Shown piece by piece: positions 8,343 to 16,897 of a DNA stretch of 64,000 nt. Both the position numbers and the translations under genes were made by a program. Positions within the stretch are counted from its first letter, which is position 1, and every line of letters starts with the position of its first letter. This DNA is from Actinomadura sp. K4S16 (GTDB lineage Bacteria; Actinomycetota; Actinomycetes; Streptosporangiales; Streptosporangiaceae): positions 108,106 to 172,105 of the forward strand of contig NZ_BDDE01000028.1 in NCBI RefSeq assembly GCF_008327685.1. Direction: 5' to 3'. Below the pieces are notes generated by a model. It was not told the origin of the DNA. It searched no databases and saw only the letters and a program-made list of their open reading frames with translations.

Positions 8343-9220
8343 CGCTCGGGCTCCGGCTGCGGCGTGGTCAACTCGACCCGCTCGCGCCTCGCGACCTCCA
8401 GGATGTCGCGGAGCCCGCGCTGCACGACGCGGTCGGCGACCGGCTGCACGGCCATCCGGACCGGCAGGACGCCGCCCACCCACCAGGGGGCGACGATCCG
8501 CCTGGACCGGCGGGCGATCCCGCGTTCCAGCGCGTCGATCCCGACCTTCAGCGGCGCGACGCCGAAGACCATGCTGCTCTTCGGCGTCGCCTCCATGAGG
8601 GCGGACGCGGCCTCGGTCCCGAACCCCCGGCGCGTCATGTCGGTGTCCAGTTCGGCGAAGTACGCCACGCCGGCCTTCCCGCCCCACGGACGCAGTTCGG
8701 CCCGCAGCGTGTTGCCCAGCGCCTCCACGGCGGCCTTGGACGCGCTGTAGGCGCCGAGGAGAGGCGCGTTGACGGCCGCGGCCAGGGACGACACGACCAG
8801 GGCGTAGCCGCGCTCGTGGCTGACGTGAGGCCCGGCCGCGCGGACCGTGTTGTAGACGCCCAGCACGTTCACCCGCAGGCTCTGCTCCATGACGGACGGG
8901 TCGCCGCCTATGACCGGCATCTGCGCGGCCACGCCCGCGTTGGCGACGACCACGTCAAGGCCGCCCAGTTCTTGGACGGCGCTGTTCACGACGTCCTCGA
9001 CCGTGCCGCGGTCGGTCACGTCGCACGTCCACCAGGGGGCCTCCCCGCACTCGGCGGCGACGGCGGAGAGGAGCTCGGGCTCCAGGCCGGCGAGCGCCAC
9101 GCGCGCGCCGCGTTCGTGCAGGCGGGCGGCGAGCGCGGCGCCGATGCCCCGCGCGGCGCCGGTGATCAGCACGCGCCGTCCGGCGAGGGTCGCCGTCCAG
9201 CGCGAGGAGTCGAGCATCAT
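8339..9220 (-). CDS. Short-chain dehydrogenase/reductase
   Basis: 293 residues; two ATGs lie in tandem at 9220 and 9217. The cofactor motif is VLITGAARGIGAALAARL near residue 20, then LDVVVANAGVAA, the catalytic serine in ALVVSSLAAAV and YSASKAAVEALGNTL (Y-x3-K). It is a classical SDR with an extended C-terminus (RRSRRIVAPWWVGGVLPVRM), as in actinobacterial lipid or steroid reductases. It is the first gene of a two-gene unit with the CMD-like protein and is divergent from the ECF sigma gene across a comparatively AT-rich 139-bp gap. The substrate is unknown. Confidence 0.9.
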   Translation of the reverse strand: MMLDSSRWTATLAGRRVLITGAARGIGAALAARLHERGARVALAGLEPELLSAVAAECGEAPWWTCDVTDRGTVEDVVNSAVQELGGLDVVVANAGVAAQMPVIGGDPSVMEQSLRVNVLGVYNTVRAAGPHVSHERGYALVVSSLAAAVNAPLLGAYSASKAAVEALGNTLRAELRPWGGKAGVAYFAELDTDMTRRGFGTEAASALMEATPKSSMVFGVAPLKVGIDALERGIARRSRRIVAPWWVGGVLPVRMAVQPVADRVVQRGLRDILEVARRERVELTTPQPEPER

Positions 9221-9359
9221 GCGGTGACCCTAACACTGAGGAACAGTCATGTCTTTTTAAGATTGCCTACACAATGCCGTAATGCACGCGAAAGGTAAAT
9301 GTCTCCACGTGTGGTGAGCAAGTGACCTCTGAAGGTTGTGGTGAGATGCGAGCCTTAGG

Positions 9360-10808
9360 TTGGATGGCGCGGTGGTAGCGGGCGTGGGAACGCGGCCGGA
9401 CGCCGATCTCCTGGCGGCCGCCGGAGAGGGTGACGAGGCGGCGTCGGACGAGCTTTTCCGGCGGCACCACACGGCGGTCCTGCGGTACGCGCGCGGGCTG
9501 GTCCGCGACCAGCACCTCGCGGAGGACCTGACGAGTGAGGCGTTCACCCGCACGTTCGCGGCGATGCGCCAGGGCGGCGGTCCCCGGGAGGCCTGCCGTC
9601 CCTACCTCTACACGGTCGTGCGGAACACGGCCGTCGACTGGGCCCGCGGCGCCCGCCGCACCGTCGTGACCGACGAGGTCGCCGAATGGGCGTCGGCCCC
9701 CGAGGACGAGCCGCCGGACCTCGACGAGCTGGACGCGCTCGTCCGCGCCTTCCGGTCGCTGCCCGAACGATGGCAGACCGTCCTCTGGTACACGGTCATC
9801 GAGGACGAGCCCGTCGGGCAGGTCGCGGAGCTGCTCGGCATGGAGAAGGGCGCCGTCTCCCAGCTCGCGTTCCGCGCGCGTGAGGGGCTCCGGCAGGCGT
9901 TCCTCGCGGCCGGCTCCGGAGGGCGTCCCGAATGCGCCGAGTTCACCGCCCAGCTCGCCGCGAGCGTCCGCCGTCCCGGCCGCCGCCGCAGCCGGGCCCT
10001 GCGGCAGCACCTGGAGTCCTGCGAGGAGTGCAGGCGGGCGTCCCGGGAGATGGCCGACCTCAACGGGCGGCTGCGGCGCGCCCTGCCGATCGGCGCCGTC
10101 CTGCTGGGGGCTCCGTCGGCGTCGCTCGGCCCGCTCGGTTCCCTGGCCCCGGCGGCGTCCCTGCCCGGCTGGGCCCTTCCGGCCGCGGTGGCCGGGGGCG
10201 TCGCCACGGGCAGCGCGATCATCCTGTTCACCGTGGTCGGCGGAGGTCCGGGGGAGAGCCCGCACGCCGCGCCGCCTCCCGCGACGGCCGTCCCGTCGAG
10301 CTCGGCCCCGGATCGCGTCCCCCGGCCCGACTACACCGTCGGCAAGCGGTCCACCGACGGCGGCCGGGGCTCGGGCGGCGCCGGTGCTGGGGCCGGCGCA
10401 GGACCCTTCCACGTGCGGAACACGGCCCTGCAATCGTGCCTGGCGCCCAGCGGCACGTCGGTCGTGCAGCGCCCCTGCTCCGACCCTGCGACCGGGTGGA
10501 AGCGCAGGAACACCTCCGGCGGCTTCACCCTGGTGAGCAACTCCACCCGCGGATGCATGGCCCGCGGCGCGCCCGCCCCGGGCGTGCCCTGGGAGGGCGG
10601 CAGCGAATACTCGGTGGTCATGGCCCCCTGCGGGGGCGCGCACCAGGTCTGGAAGCTCGTGCGGTTCGCACCCGCGGTCTATCGCCTCGCCAACGGCGAC
10701 GGCTACTACCTCCAGGCGAGCTGGTCGGGCCTGAAACCGGTGACGCTGAAACCGTCCTCCTACGCGGGCATGGCGGCCCAGGGCTGGGCCGTCGAGACCG
10801 CCGGCTGA
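9360..10808 (+). CDS. ECF sigma factor fused to anti-sigma-like zinc motif, membrane helix and lectin-like tail
   Basis: 482 residues if the TTG at 9360 is used; a GTG at 9372 is an alternative. Residues 1-190 are an ECF sigma factor: region 2 (DELFRRHHTAVLRYARGL, LAEDLTSEAFTRTF) and region 4 (LPERWQTVLWYTVIE, LGMEKGAVSQLAFRAREGL). Then comes H217-x3-C221-x2-C224, the ZAS zinc signature of anti-sigma factors, a hydrophobic helix at about 275-296 (ALPAAVAGGVATGSAIILF), a Pro/Ser/Gly linker, and about 140 residues with paired cysteines (TALQSCLAPSGTSVVQRPC) resembling a ricin-type/carbohydrate-binding module. Sigma and anti-sigma functions are thus in one membrane-spanning chain, as in the ECF52/53-like groups. 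Confidence 0.85.
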   Translation: MDGAVVAGVGTRPDADLLAAAGEGDEAASDELFRRHHTAVLRYARGLVRDQHLAEDLTSEAFTRTFAAMRQGGGPREACRPYLYTVVRNTAVDWARGARRTVVTDEVAEWASAPEDEPPDLDELDALVRAFRSLPERWQTVLWYTVIEDEPVGQVAELLGMEKGAVSQLAFRAREGLRQAFLAAGSGGRPECAEFTAQLAASVRRPGRRRSRALRQHLESCEECRRASREMADLNGRLRRALPIGAVLLGAPSASLGPLGSLAPAASLPGWALPAAVAGGVATGSAIILFTVVGGGPGESPHAAPPPATAVPSSSAPDRVPRPDYTVGKRSTDGGRGSGGAGAGAGAGPFHVRNTALQSCLAPSGTSVVQRPCSDPATGWKRRNTSGGFTLVSNSTRGCMARGAPAPGVPWEGGSEYSVVMAPCGGAHQVWKLVRFAPAVYRLANGDGYYLQASWSGLKPVTLKPSSYAGMAAQGWAVETAG

Positions 10809-10819
10809 CCGCATCCGGG

Positions 10820-12073
10820 TCACCCGTAGCCCAGGTCGTCGCGCGCTGCGGCCGGCTCGGGGTCGAGGGCCAGCCAAGCGCGCAGGGCCATGTGGAGCTC
10901 CAGCCGGTCCGACGCCGCCTCCACGGCGTCCCCGAACAGGTCGTCGAGCTGCCGTAGCCGGTACCGGACGGTCTGCGGATGCAGGTGCAGGTGGCCTGCC
11001 ACCTCCGTGGCGTTGAACCCGTGCTCCAGGCAGGCCAGCAGCGTCTCGGCCAGCCGGTAGCGCTGCGCAGGGCGGGCGCGCAGCAGCGGCGCCAGCCGCC
11101 GGGCGATCACCTTCTCCACGAGCGCCCGCTCCCGCATCATCACCAGGATCGGCATGTGCCGCTCGGCCGGGATGGGCGAGGAACCGCTGATCAGGCCCTG
11201 GCAGGCCAGCTCCAGGGTCTCGCGCGCCAGCCGCAGGGACGTGCCGACCTCGTCGACCCCGACCGCCGGGCCGATCGCGGCCGTCCAGCCGTGCAGCTGC
11301 CGCTCCAGCATCCGGGTGCGGCCGGGGCCCTCCGGGTCGGGGACGACCAGGCACGGCTCCCCCAGGTGCAGGCCAGGCAGGACGTCCGGGGGCAGCGCCG
11401 GATGCCGCGCGTCCGGGCCGTTCTCGCGGAGGGCGACGACCGCCAGCGTGCGCGGCGGCGCCCAGTCCGCCTCGCGCGCGGCCTCCTTCAGCTCCGCGGA
11501 GGAGGCCCCGTTCAGCAGCAGGTCGAGCAGGTGCCGGCGGTGCTCCTGGCGGGCGCCCGCGGCCCGCGCGGCGGCGTCCGCGTGGCCCTCCGCGACGATC
11601 GCCGCCACCTGGTTCACGTAGTCGAGCGCCGCGTTGGCGATGGCCGCGACGGTCGCCGGGCTCATCCGGTGGCCGACCCGCTCCGCGCGATCGGCGAGCC
11701 GCTCGACGGCCAGGCCCGTCCCGATCCGCGTCGCCGCCTGCCAGGAGTCCAGCGTCCGCCCCTCGCTGGCCTCGCCGACCCCGACCTGCCGCCAGAACTC
11801 CGCCACCTCCGCCGACGGGGCGGCGGGGTCGGCCATCAGCTCCAGGAAGTGGTCGACGGCGCGCTCCACGCACCGCTGCGTCGCCTTGGAGTAGCGGGGA
11901 TCGTGCGGCCGGAAGAATTCCGGCAGCCGCCGCTCGATCCGGCACACCGCCTCCGCGGCGATGTCCGGAACGTGCTCGCGAAGATCACCCGCGATCCGGG
12001 CGGCGCCCTCGAACGACAGGTCGAGCTCGATCCGGCGCACCGGAAGGCGGACCACCTGGCTGAGGTCGGACAT
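10820..12073 (-). CDS. PucR/CdaR-type transcriptional regulator
   Basis: 417 residues with an AAGGAG site before ATG 12073. The C-terminus holds the PucR-type helix-turn-helix: TLLACLEHGFNATEVAGHLH, LHPQTVRYRLRQLDDLFGD and LELHMALRAWLAL. The centre matches the GGDEF-like domain of the CdaR group (DEVGTSLRLARETLELA), and the N-terminal 170 residues are helical and resemble RsbR-like sensor regions (WQAATRIGTGLAVERLADRA). Such proteins regulate uptake and metabolic genes, but the ligand is unknown. It is convergent with the ECF gene, 11 bp apart. Confidence 0.9.
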   Translation of the reverse strand: MSDLSQVVRLPVRRIELDLSFEGAARIAGDLREHVPDIAAEAVCRIERRLPEFFRPHDPRYSKATQRCVERAVDHFLELMADPAAPSAEVAEFWRQVGVGEASEGRTLDSWQAATRIGTGLAVERLADRAERVGHRMSPATVAAIANAALDYVNQVAAIVAEGHADAAARAAGARQEHRRHLLDLLLNGASSAELKEAAREADWAPPRTLAVVALRENGPDARHPALPPDVLPGLHLGEPCLVVPDPEGPGRTRMLERQLHGWTAAIGPAVGVDEVGTSLRLARETLELACQGLISGSSPIPAERHMPILVMMRERALVEKVIARRLAPLLRARPAQRYRLAETLLACLEHGFNATEVAGHLHLHPQTVRYRLRQLDDLFGDAVEAASDRLELHMALRAWLALDPEPAAARDDLGYG

Positions 12074-12192
12074 GAGATCTCCTTCGGGGGACGTCGTGCC
12101 CGTTGGAGACGGCGCGCCCCCTTGCCCATTACGGGGTTCGGCGCGACTTTCCCTCGGCCGGAACCGGGGCGCGAGGCTCTAGGCTGGCCGGT

Positions 12193-12933
12193 ATGGCGAC
12201 GGAGGCGACCCCGAAGGCGCGGGCCCGTAAATGGAAGGACGAGACGCGGCTGGGGCTGGTGCGCCGGGCGCGCCGGATGAACCGGATCCTGGCCGAGACC
12301 TATCCGGACGCGCACTGCGAGCTGAACTTCGGCACCCCCTTCCAGCTCCTGGTCGCCACCGTGCTGTCGGCGCAGACCACCGACATGCGGGTGAACCTGA
12401 CCACCCCGGCGCTGTTCGCCAAGTACCCCACCCCGGAGGACCTGGCCGCCGCCGACCCCGAGGACGTCGAGGCGATCCTGAAGCCCACCGGCTTCTTCCG
12501 CGCCAAGACCAAGTCGGTCATGGGGCTGTCGGCCGCGCTGCGCGACCAGTTCGGCGGCGAGGTCCCCGGGCGCCTCGAAGACCTCGTCAAGCTGCCCGGC
12601 GTCGGGCGCAAGACGGCCAACGTCGTCCTGGGGAACGCGTTCGACGTCCCCGGCATCACCGTCGACACCCACTTCGGCCGGCTGGCCCGGCGCTTCGGCT
12701 GGACGACCGAGGACGACCCCGTGAAGGTCGAAGAGGAGATCGGCACCCTGATCCCGCGCAAGGACTGGACCATGCTGTCCCACCGGCTGATCTGGCACGG
12801 CCGCCGGATCTGCCACGCGCGCCGCCCCGCCTGCGGAGCGTGCCCGCTGGCGCGGCTGTGCCCCTCCTTCGGCGAGGGGCCGACGGACGAGGAGACGGCG
12901 CGCAAGCTCGTCAAGCCCGGACCGTTCTCGTGA
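12193..12933 (+). CDS. nth: Endonuclease III (DNA glycosylase/AP lyase)
   Basis: 246 residues from ATG 12193. It removes oxidised pyrimidines and cleaves abasic sites in base excision repair. All hallmarks are present: FQLLVATVLSAQTTDMRVN, the helix-hairpin-helix LVKLPGVGRKTANVVLGNAF with the catalytic lysine, the catalytic aspartate in GITVDTHFGRLARRFGW, and the iron-sulphur loop CHARRPACGACPLARLC (C-x6-C-x2-C-x5-C). The neighbours (CoA-pyrophosphatase-like NUDIX and marP downstream) follow the usual actinobacterial order. Confidence 0.97.
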   Translation: MATEATPKARARKWKDETRLGLVRRARRMNRILAETYPDAHCELNFGTPFQLLVATVLSAQTTDMRVNLTTPALFAKYPTPEDLAAADPEDVEAILKPTGFFRAKTKSVMGLSAALRDQFGGEVPGRLEDLVKLPGVGRKTANVVLGNAFDVPGITVDTHFGRLARRFGWTTEDDPVKVEEEIGTLIPRKDWTMLSHRLIWHGRRICHARRPACGACPLARLCPSFGEGPTDEETARKLVKPGPFS

Positions 12934-12994
12934 CCGAGCCCGTTCCGCCGCCCGCGCCGGGAAGGAACGCGGCCGCCGCGGGGTTGGGACGATC

Positions 12995-13654
12995 GTGACC
13001 GACACCGCCCCCGGCCGGCCCGCCTGGCTCGACCGCTTCTGCGCCGAGGCGCCGAGGCTTCCGGTGCCGCCCGTGTTCCGGCCCGTCCCCACCGCCCGCG
13101 CCGCCGCCGTCCTCATCCTGTTCGGCGAAGGGCCGAGCGGCCCGGACGTCCTGCTCACCGAGCGCGCCGCCACCCTCAACAAGCACGCGGGGCAGCCCGC
13201 CTTCCCCGGCGGCCGCATCGACCCCGAGGACGACGGCCCGGTCGCCGCGGCGCTGCGGGAGGCGTGGGAGGAGACCGGCGTCGAACCGTCCGGCGTGGAC
13301 GTGCTGTGCACGCTGCCCGAGCTCTACCTGTCGCACAGCCGGCACCGGGTCACGCCCGTCGCCGGCTGGTGGCGCGAGCCGTCGGAGGTCGCGCCCGGCC
13401 ATCCCGGGGAGGTCGCGATGGTCGCGCGGGTCCCGATCAGCGAGCTGGTCGACCCCGGGAACCGGGTGATGGTCCGGCACCCGTCCGGGCTCACGGACGG
13501 CCCGGCGTTCCACGTCCGCGACATGCTCGTCTGGGGCTTCACGGCCGCGCTGCTGACCCGGGTGCTGGACGCGGGCGGCTGGAACAGGCCCTGGGACACC
13601 TCCAGAGTCGAAGATCTTCCGCGGGAGGTTCTGGACCTCGCCGCGCGCGAGTGA
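12995..13654 (+). CDS. NUDIX hydrolase, CoA pyrophosphatase (NudL/PCD1) type
   Basis: 219 residues from GTG 12995. The motif LLTERAATLNKHAGQPAFPG followed by GGRIDPEDDGPVAAALREAW and EETGV gives the NUDIX box; the LNKHAGQPAFPGG segment is the CoA-specific signature upstream of it (LLTxRSxxLRxHxGQVxFPGG in the family). CoA pyrophosphatases split CoA or its derivatives into 4'-phosphopantetheine and 3',5'-ADP. The gene starts 61 bp after nth and is probably co-transcribed with it. Confidence 0.9.
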   Translation: MTDTAPGRPAWLDRFCAEAPRLPVPPVFRPVPTARAAAVLILFGEGPSGPDVLLTERAATLNKHAGQPAFPGGRIDPEDDGPVAAALREAWEETGVEPSGVDVLCTLPELYLSHSRHRVTPVAGWWREPSEVAPGHPGEVAMVARVPISELVDPGNRVMVRHPSGLTDGPAFHVRDMLVWGFTAALLTRVLDAGGWNRPWDTSRVEDLPREVLDLAARE

Positions 13655-13842
13655 GCGCCTCGTCGTTTCCCACGAAATCGCCCCGCCCGCCCGGCGCCGG
13701 TTCGGCCGCAGGTCAGATGCCCGTTCGCGGTGCGCAGGGGCACGGTGACGGCCGCGTGTCACCCCCCGCGGCTATCCGGCGCGCTCCAAACTGGTCCATC
13801 GAGGGGACGTGAACCGGCGGCGCGGCCCTATACGGTGAAGCG

Positions 13843-15039
13843 GTGCTGGACGACCACGTTCTCGATCTGATCCTGCTCGTGCTCGTCGTGCTGTTCGGAG
13901 TCTCGGGCTACCGGCAGGGCTTCATCGTGAGCCTGCTGAGCTTCGTCGGCTTCGTCGGCGGCGGGGTCATCGGGGTCCTGATCGCGCCGCCGATCGCCGA
14001 GGCCGCCGTGGACGGCGCCGCGCAGCAGGCGCTGCTCGCCATCGTGGTCGCGTTCCTGGCCGCCACGCTCGGGCAGCTCGTCGCCTCGTCCCTCGGCGCC
14101 GTGCTGCGCAACCGGGTGACCGGGATGAACGCCCGCACCGCCGACGCCGTCGGCGGCACGTTCGTGAGCGCGCTGTCGCTGCTGATCGTCGCCTGGTTCT
14201 TCGGCAGCCTGGTCGCCAACTCCGAGTTCCAGCCCGTCCGGACGCAGGTCAAGGGCTCCTCGATCATCAAGGGCATCAACGACGTGATGCCCTCGCAGGC
14301 GCAGACGTGGTTCACCTCGTTCCAGGGGTTCGTGAAGAGCAGCGAGTTCCCGCAGGTCTTCAACGGACTCGGCGGCGAGTCGGTGGTGCAGGTGCCGCCG
14401 CCGGACGAGTCCGTCCTCAACACGCGGGGCCTCCAGGCCGCGAAGAAGAGCATCGTGAAGGTGGTCAGCACGGCGCCGCAGTGCCAGCGCCGCATCGAGG
14501 GCACCGGGTTCGTGTTCGCGCCCCAGCACATCATGACCAACGCGCACGTCGTCGCGGGCGCGCGCGGCTCCTCGGTGGTCGCGACGAAGGACGGCGACAC
14601 CAGCCGCGGGCGGGTCGTGCTGTACGACCCGAAGCGCGACATCGCCGTCCTGTACGTGCCGGGGCTGCGGGCGCCGGTGCTGGAGTTCGCCAAGGAGGCA
14701 CGCGTCCGGGACAGCGCGATCATCGCCGGGTTCCCGAAGAACCAGCCGTTCCGGCCCGAGGCGGCGCGGATCCGCGCCCGGCAGACGGCGCGCGGGCCCG
14801 ACATCTACCACTCCGGCCAGGTCAGCCGCGAGATCTACGCCATCCGCGGCAAGGTCGAGCCGGGCAACTCGGGCGGGCCGCTGCTGTCCACCGACGGCCG
14901 CGTCTACGGCGTCATCTTCGCCGCGGCGCTGGACACGCCGTCCACCGGCTACGCGCTCACCGCGGCGGAGGTCGCGCCCGACGCCCGCGCGGGCGCCACC
15001 GCCACGACGCCGGTGTCCACGCAGAGCTGCTCTGACTAG
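13843..15039 (+). CDS. marP: MarP-type membrane serine protease (CvpA-like domain plus trypsin-like protease)
   Basis: 398 residues from GTG 13843. Four membrane helices form a colicin-V-production-like N-terminus (DLILLVLVVLFGVSGYRQGF, LLSFVGFVGGGVIGVLIAPP), then a periplasmic chymotrypsin fold with the full triad: His235 (MTNAHVVAGA), Asp266 (DPKRDIAVLYVPG) and Ser343 (EPGNSGGPLL). His235 and Ser343 have the numbers known for the M. tuberculosis enzyme. A cysteine at CQRRIEGTGFVF and one near the C-terminus may form the regulatory disulphide. MarP supports acid and oxidative stress resistance by processing peptidoglycan hydrolases. The last codons overlap the end of the convergent DUF309 gene. 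Confidence 0.93.
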   Translation: MLDDHVLDLILLVLVVLFGVSGYRQGFIVSLLSFVGFVGGGVIGVLIAPPIAEAAVDGAAQQALLAIVVAFLAATLGQLVASSLGAVLRNRVTGMNARTADAVGGTFVSALSLLIVAWFFGSLVANSEFQPVRTQVKGSSIIKGINDVMPSQAQTWFTSFQGFVKSSEFPQVFNGLGGESVVQVPPPDESVLNTRGLQAAKKSIVKVVSTAPQCQRRIEGTGFVFAPQHIMTNAHVVAGARGSSVVATKDGDTSRGRVVLYDPKRDIAVLYVPGLRAPVLEFAKEARVRDSAIIAGFPKNQPFRPEAARIRARQTARGPDIYHSGQVSREIYAIRGKVEPGNSGGPLLSTDGRVYGVIFAAALDTPSTGYALTAAEVAPDARAGATATTPVSTQSCSD

Positions 15040-15506
15040 CCGCGCTGCTCTGTATCGGGGCTCGTGAGGCGTAGGGCGATGGGGCCGTCTTGGGGCTCCT
15101 TGGCCAGACCCCGTGCCCGCTGGACGATCCCCCGGACGTCGATGCCGTACGGAGGGGCGTCCTGGTACGGGACGATCCGGTCGGCGGCGCGGCTCAGGAG
15201 GGCTTCGGCGCCGCGTGCGTTGCCGCGGCGGAGATGGGTTATCCCCACGGCGACCTGGGCGAGGCCCCGCCACAGCTCCCGTTCGGGCTCTGAGGCGGCC
15301 TTCCAGACCGCTTCCAGTACTTCGTGGGCGTGGAAGGGGCGATCGGCGTCCAGGAGGCGCTGGGCCTCCGCCAGGGCCTCCTGCGGGGGCATGTCGATGT
15401 CGTCCGGCATCGTGGGTATGCCGGTGGCGCCGTGTGGCAGTGGACGGCCGTAGGCGTCGCGTGGGCGTGCGTTGCGTGGGCGTCCCGACTCGTCCCGATC
15501 CCGCAT
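15036..15506 (-). CDS. DUF309 domain protein
   Basis: 156 residues. The DUF309 core is PFHAHEVLEAVWKAASEPER and WRGLAQVAVGITHLRRGNAR, a small all-helical fold with conserved H-x-H-E. The function is unknown. The first 30 residues (RDESGRPRNARPRDAYGRPL) are charged and probably disordered, so an internal ATG at the TMPDDIDMPP segment is also possible. It overlaps marP by 4 bp tail to tail and lies just downstream of the nhaA-holin-hydrolase operon. Confidence 0.87.
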   Translation of the reverse strand: MRDRDESGRPRNARPRDAYGRPLPHGATGIPTMPDDIDMPPQEALAEAQRLLDADRPFHAHEVLEAVWKAASEPERELWRGLAQVAVGITHLRRGNARGAEALLSRAADRIVPYQDAPPYGIDVRGIVQRARGLAKEPQDGPIALRLTSPDTEQRG

Positions 15507-15525
15507 CCCTCTACGGTACGCGGGG

Positions 15526-16449
15526 TCAGCGATCGGCCCCCGGGTCGGCCAGCCAGTCGAGGAGTTGCGCGTCGAACGCCTGCGGACGTTCCTGGTGAGG
15601 GAAGTGCCCCGCGTCCTCTAGGAGCGACCAACGGTAGGGGCCCTGCACGTAGCGTCCGGAGCCCTGCGCGCTGGCCGGGAGGGTGCAGGTGTCGAGCGCG
15701 CCGTGCAGCTGGAGCGTGGGGGCGTGGATGGAGGTGCGCATACGGTGCGCGTAGCGGATCCCATCCGGGCGGGCCTGGGAGCGGATGAGCCAGCGGTAGT
15801 ACTCCAGCGCGCTGTGGGCGACCCCAGGGATCTGCACGGCCTTCCGTACTAGCCGCTCAGTGCGCTCGTCCGGCCAGCCCGGCCCTGACCAGTCGTGCAG
15901 GAGCTTCCCGACCAGCGCCGCGTCGTCGCGGACCAGGCGCCGTTCGGGCCACAGCGGCACCTGGAAGCCGAACGTGTGGCGCGCCGCCCAGCCCTGCCCG
16001 CGCGGGTCGCCGGCGACGGCCTGCCGCAGCCGCAGCGGATGCGGGGCGCTCACCACCGCCAGCCGCTGGACGATCTTCGGGTGGTAGACGGCCATCGTCC
16101 AGGCGAGCAGCCCGCCCCAGTCGTGCCCGACGACGGTCGCGTTCGCCTCGCCCAGCGCGCGGACGAGCCCGGCGGCGTCACCGGCCAGCGTGACCAGGTC
16201 GTACCCGCGCGGCGGCTTGTCGCTGCCGCCGTAGCCGCGCAGGTCGACGGCCGCGGCCCGGTAGCCCGCGGCGGGAAGCGAGACCAGCTGGTGGTGCCAC
16301 GACCACCAGAACTCGGGGAACCCGTGCAGCAGCAGGACGAGCGGCCCCTCGCCGGCCTCGGCGACGTGGAAGCGCGTCCCGCCGGCGCTGACCTGCCGGT
16401 GCGTCCACGGCCCCTCGACCTCGATCAGGGACGACTCGTGCCCGGACAC
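15526..16449 (-). CDS. Alpha/beta hydrolase, epoxide-hydrolase-like
   Basis: 307 residues from GTG 16449. The oxyanion motif LLLHGFPEFWWSWHHQL and the nucleophile elbow ATVVGHDWGGLLAWTMAVY (Asp nucleophile) are those of epoxide hydrolases and haloalkane dehalogenases; the C-terminal DAGHFPHQERP supplies the catalytic histidine. It is the third gene of a unit nhaA-holin-hydrolase with gaps of 8 bp each, so it is co-transcribed. The physiological epoxide substrate is not known. Confidence 0.9.
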   Translation of the reverse strand: MSGHESSLIEVEGPWTHRQVSAGGTRFHVAEAGEGPLVLLLHGFPEFWWSWHHQLVSLPAAGYRAAAVDLRGYGGSDKPPRGYDLVTLAGDAAGLVRALGEANATVVGHDWGGLLAWTMAVYHPKIVQRLAVVSAPHPLRLRQAVAGDPRGQGWAARHTFGFQVPLWPERRLVRDDAALVGKLLHDWSGPGWPDERTERLVRKAVQIPGVAHSALEYYRWLIRSQARPDGIRYAHRMRTSIHAPTLQLHGALDTCTLPASAQGSGRYVQGPYRWSLLEDAGHFPHQERPQAFDAQLLDWLADPGADR

Positions 16450-16457
16450 GGCGCCGG

Positions 16458-16889
16458 TCAGGCCGTCAGCTCGGGATCATCGGAGCCGCCGCGGCGGCGC
16501 AGCGCGTTGAAGTCGTCCTTCAGCGTCTTGCGGGTCCGCTGCGCCTTCTCGATCTTGCGGATGCGGAGGACTCCGATCAAGATCAGGATCACGGCGAGGA
16601 CGAAGCACGCGGCGGCCACGATGCCGAACGCTGCCCAGCGCCAGATGCCCATGGCGATCAGACCGTAGGCGAAGGCGAACGACAACTGCAGGACGATCAA
16701 CCCGATCATCACCGCGGCGACGGTGAACATCACGCTGCTCACCGCGGCCTTCTTGGCGTCGGCCTTCAGCTCCAGCTTGGCCAGGTCCATCTCGGCCCTG
16801 ATCAGGTCGGAGACGCTGCTCGACGCCAGCGCGACCAGCTCGCCGAGGGACTTGTCCTCGACGCGCTCGCCCGGTACTGCCTCGGACAT
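16458..16889 (-). CDS. Phage-holin-family (DUF1469/YqjE-like) membrane protein
   Basis: 143 residues with an AAGGAG site. An amphipathic helix (LGELVALASSSVSDLIRAEM, DLAKLELKADAKKAA) precedes two membrane helices (VMFTVAAVMIGLIVLQLSFA and WAAFGIVAAACFVLAVILIL) and a basic C-terminus. This layout defines the actinobacterial superfamily III holin-like proteins; despite the name these are chromosomal and not lytic. It sits 8 bp after nhaA. Confidence 0.9.
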   Translation of the reverse strand: MSEAVPGERVEDKSLGELVALASSSVSDLIRAEMDLAKLELKADAKKAAVSSVMFTVAAVMIGLIVLQLSFAFAYGLIAMGIWRWAAFGIVAAACFVLAVILILIGVLRIRKIEKAQRTRKTLKDDFNALRRRGGSDDPELTA

Positions 16890-16897
16890 TTTTCTCC

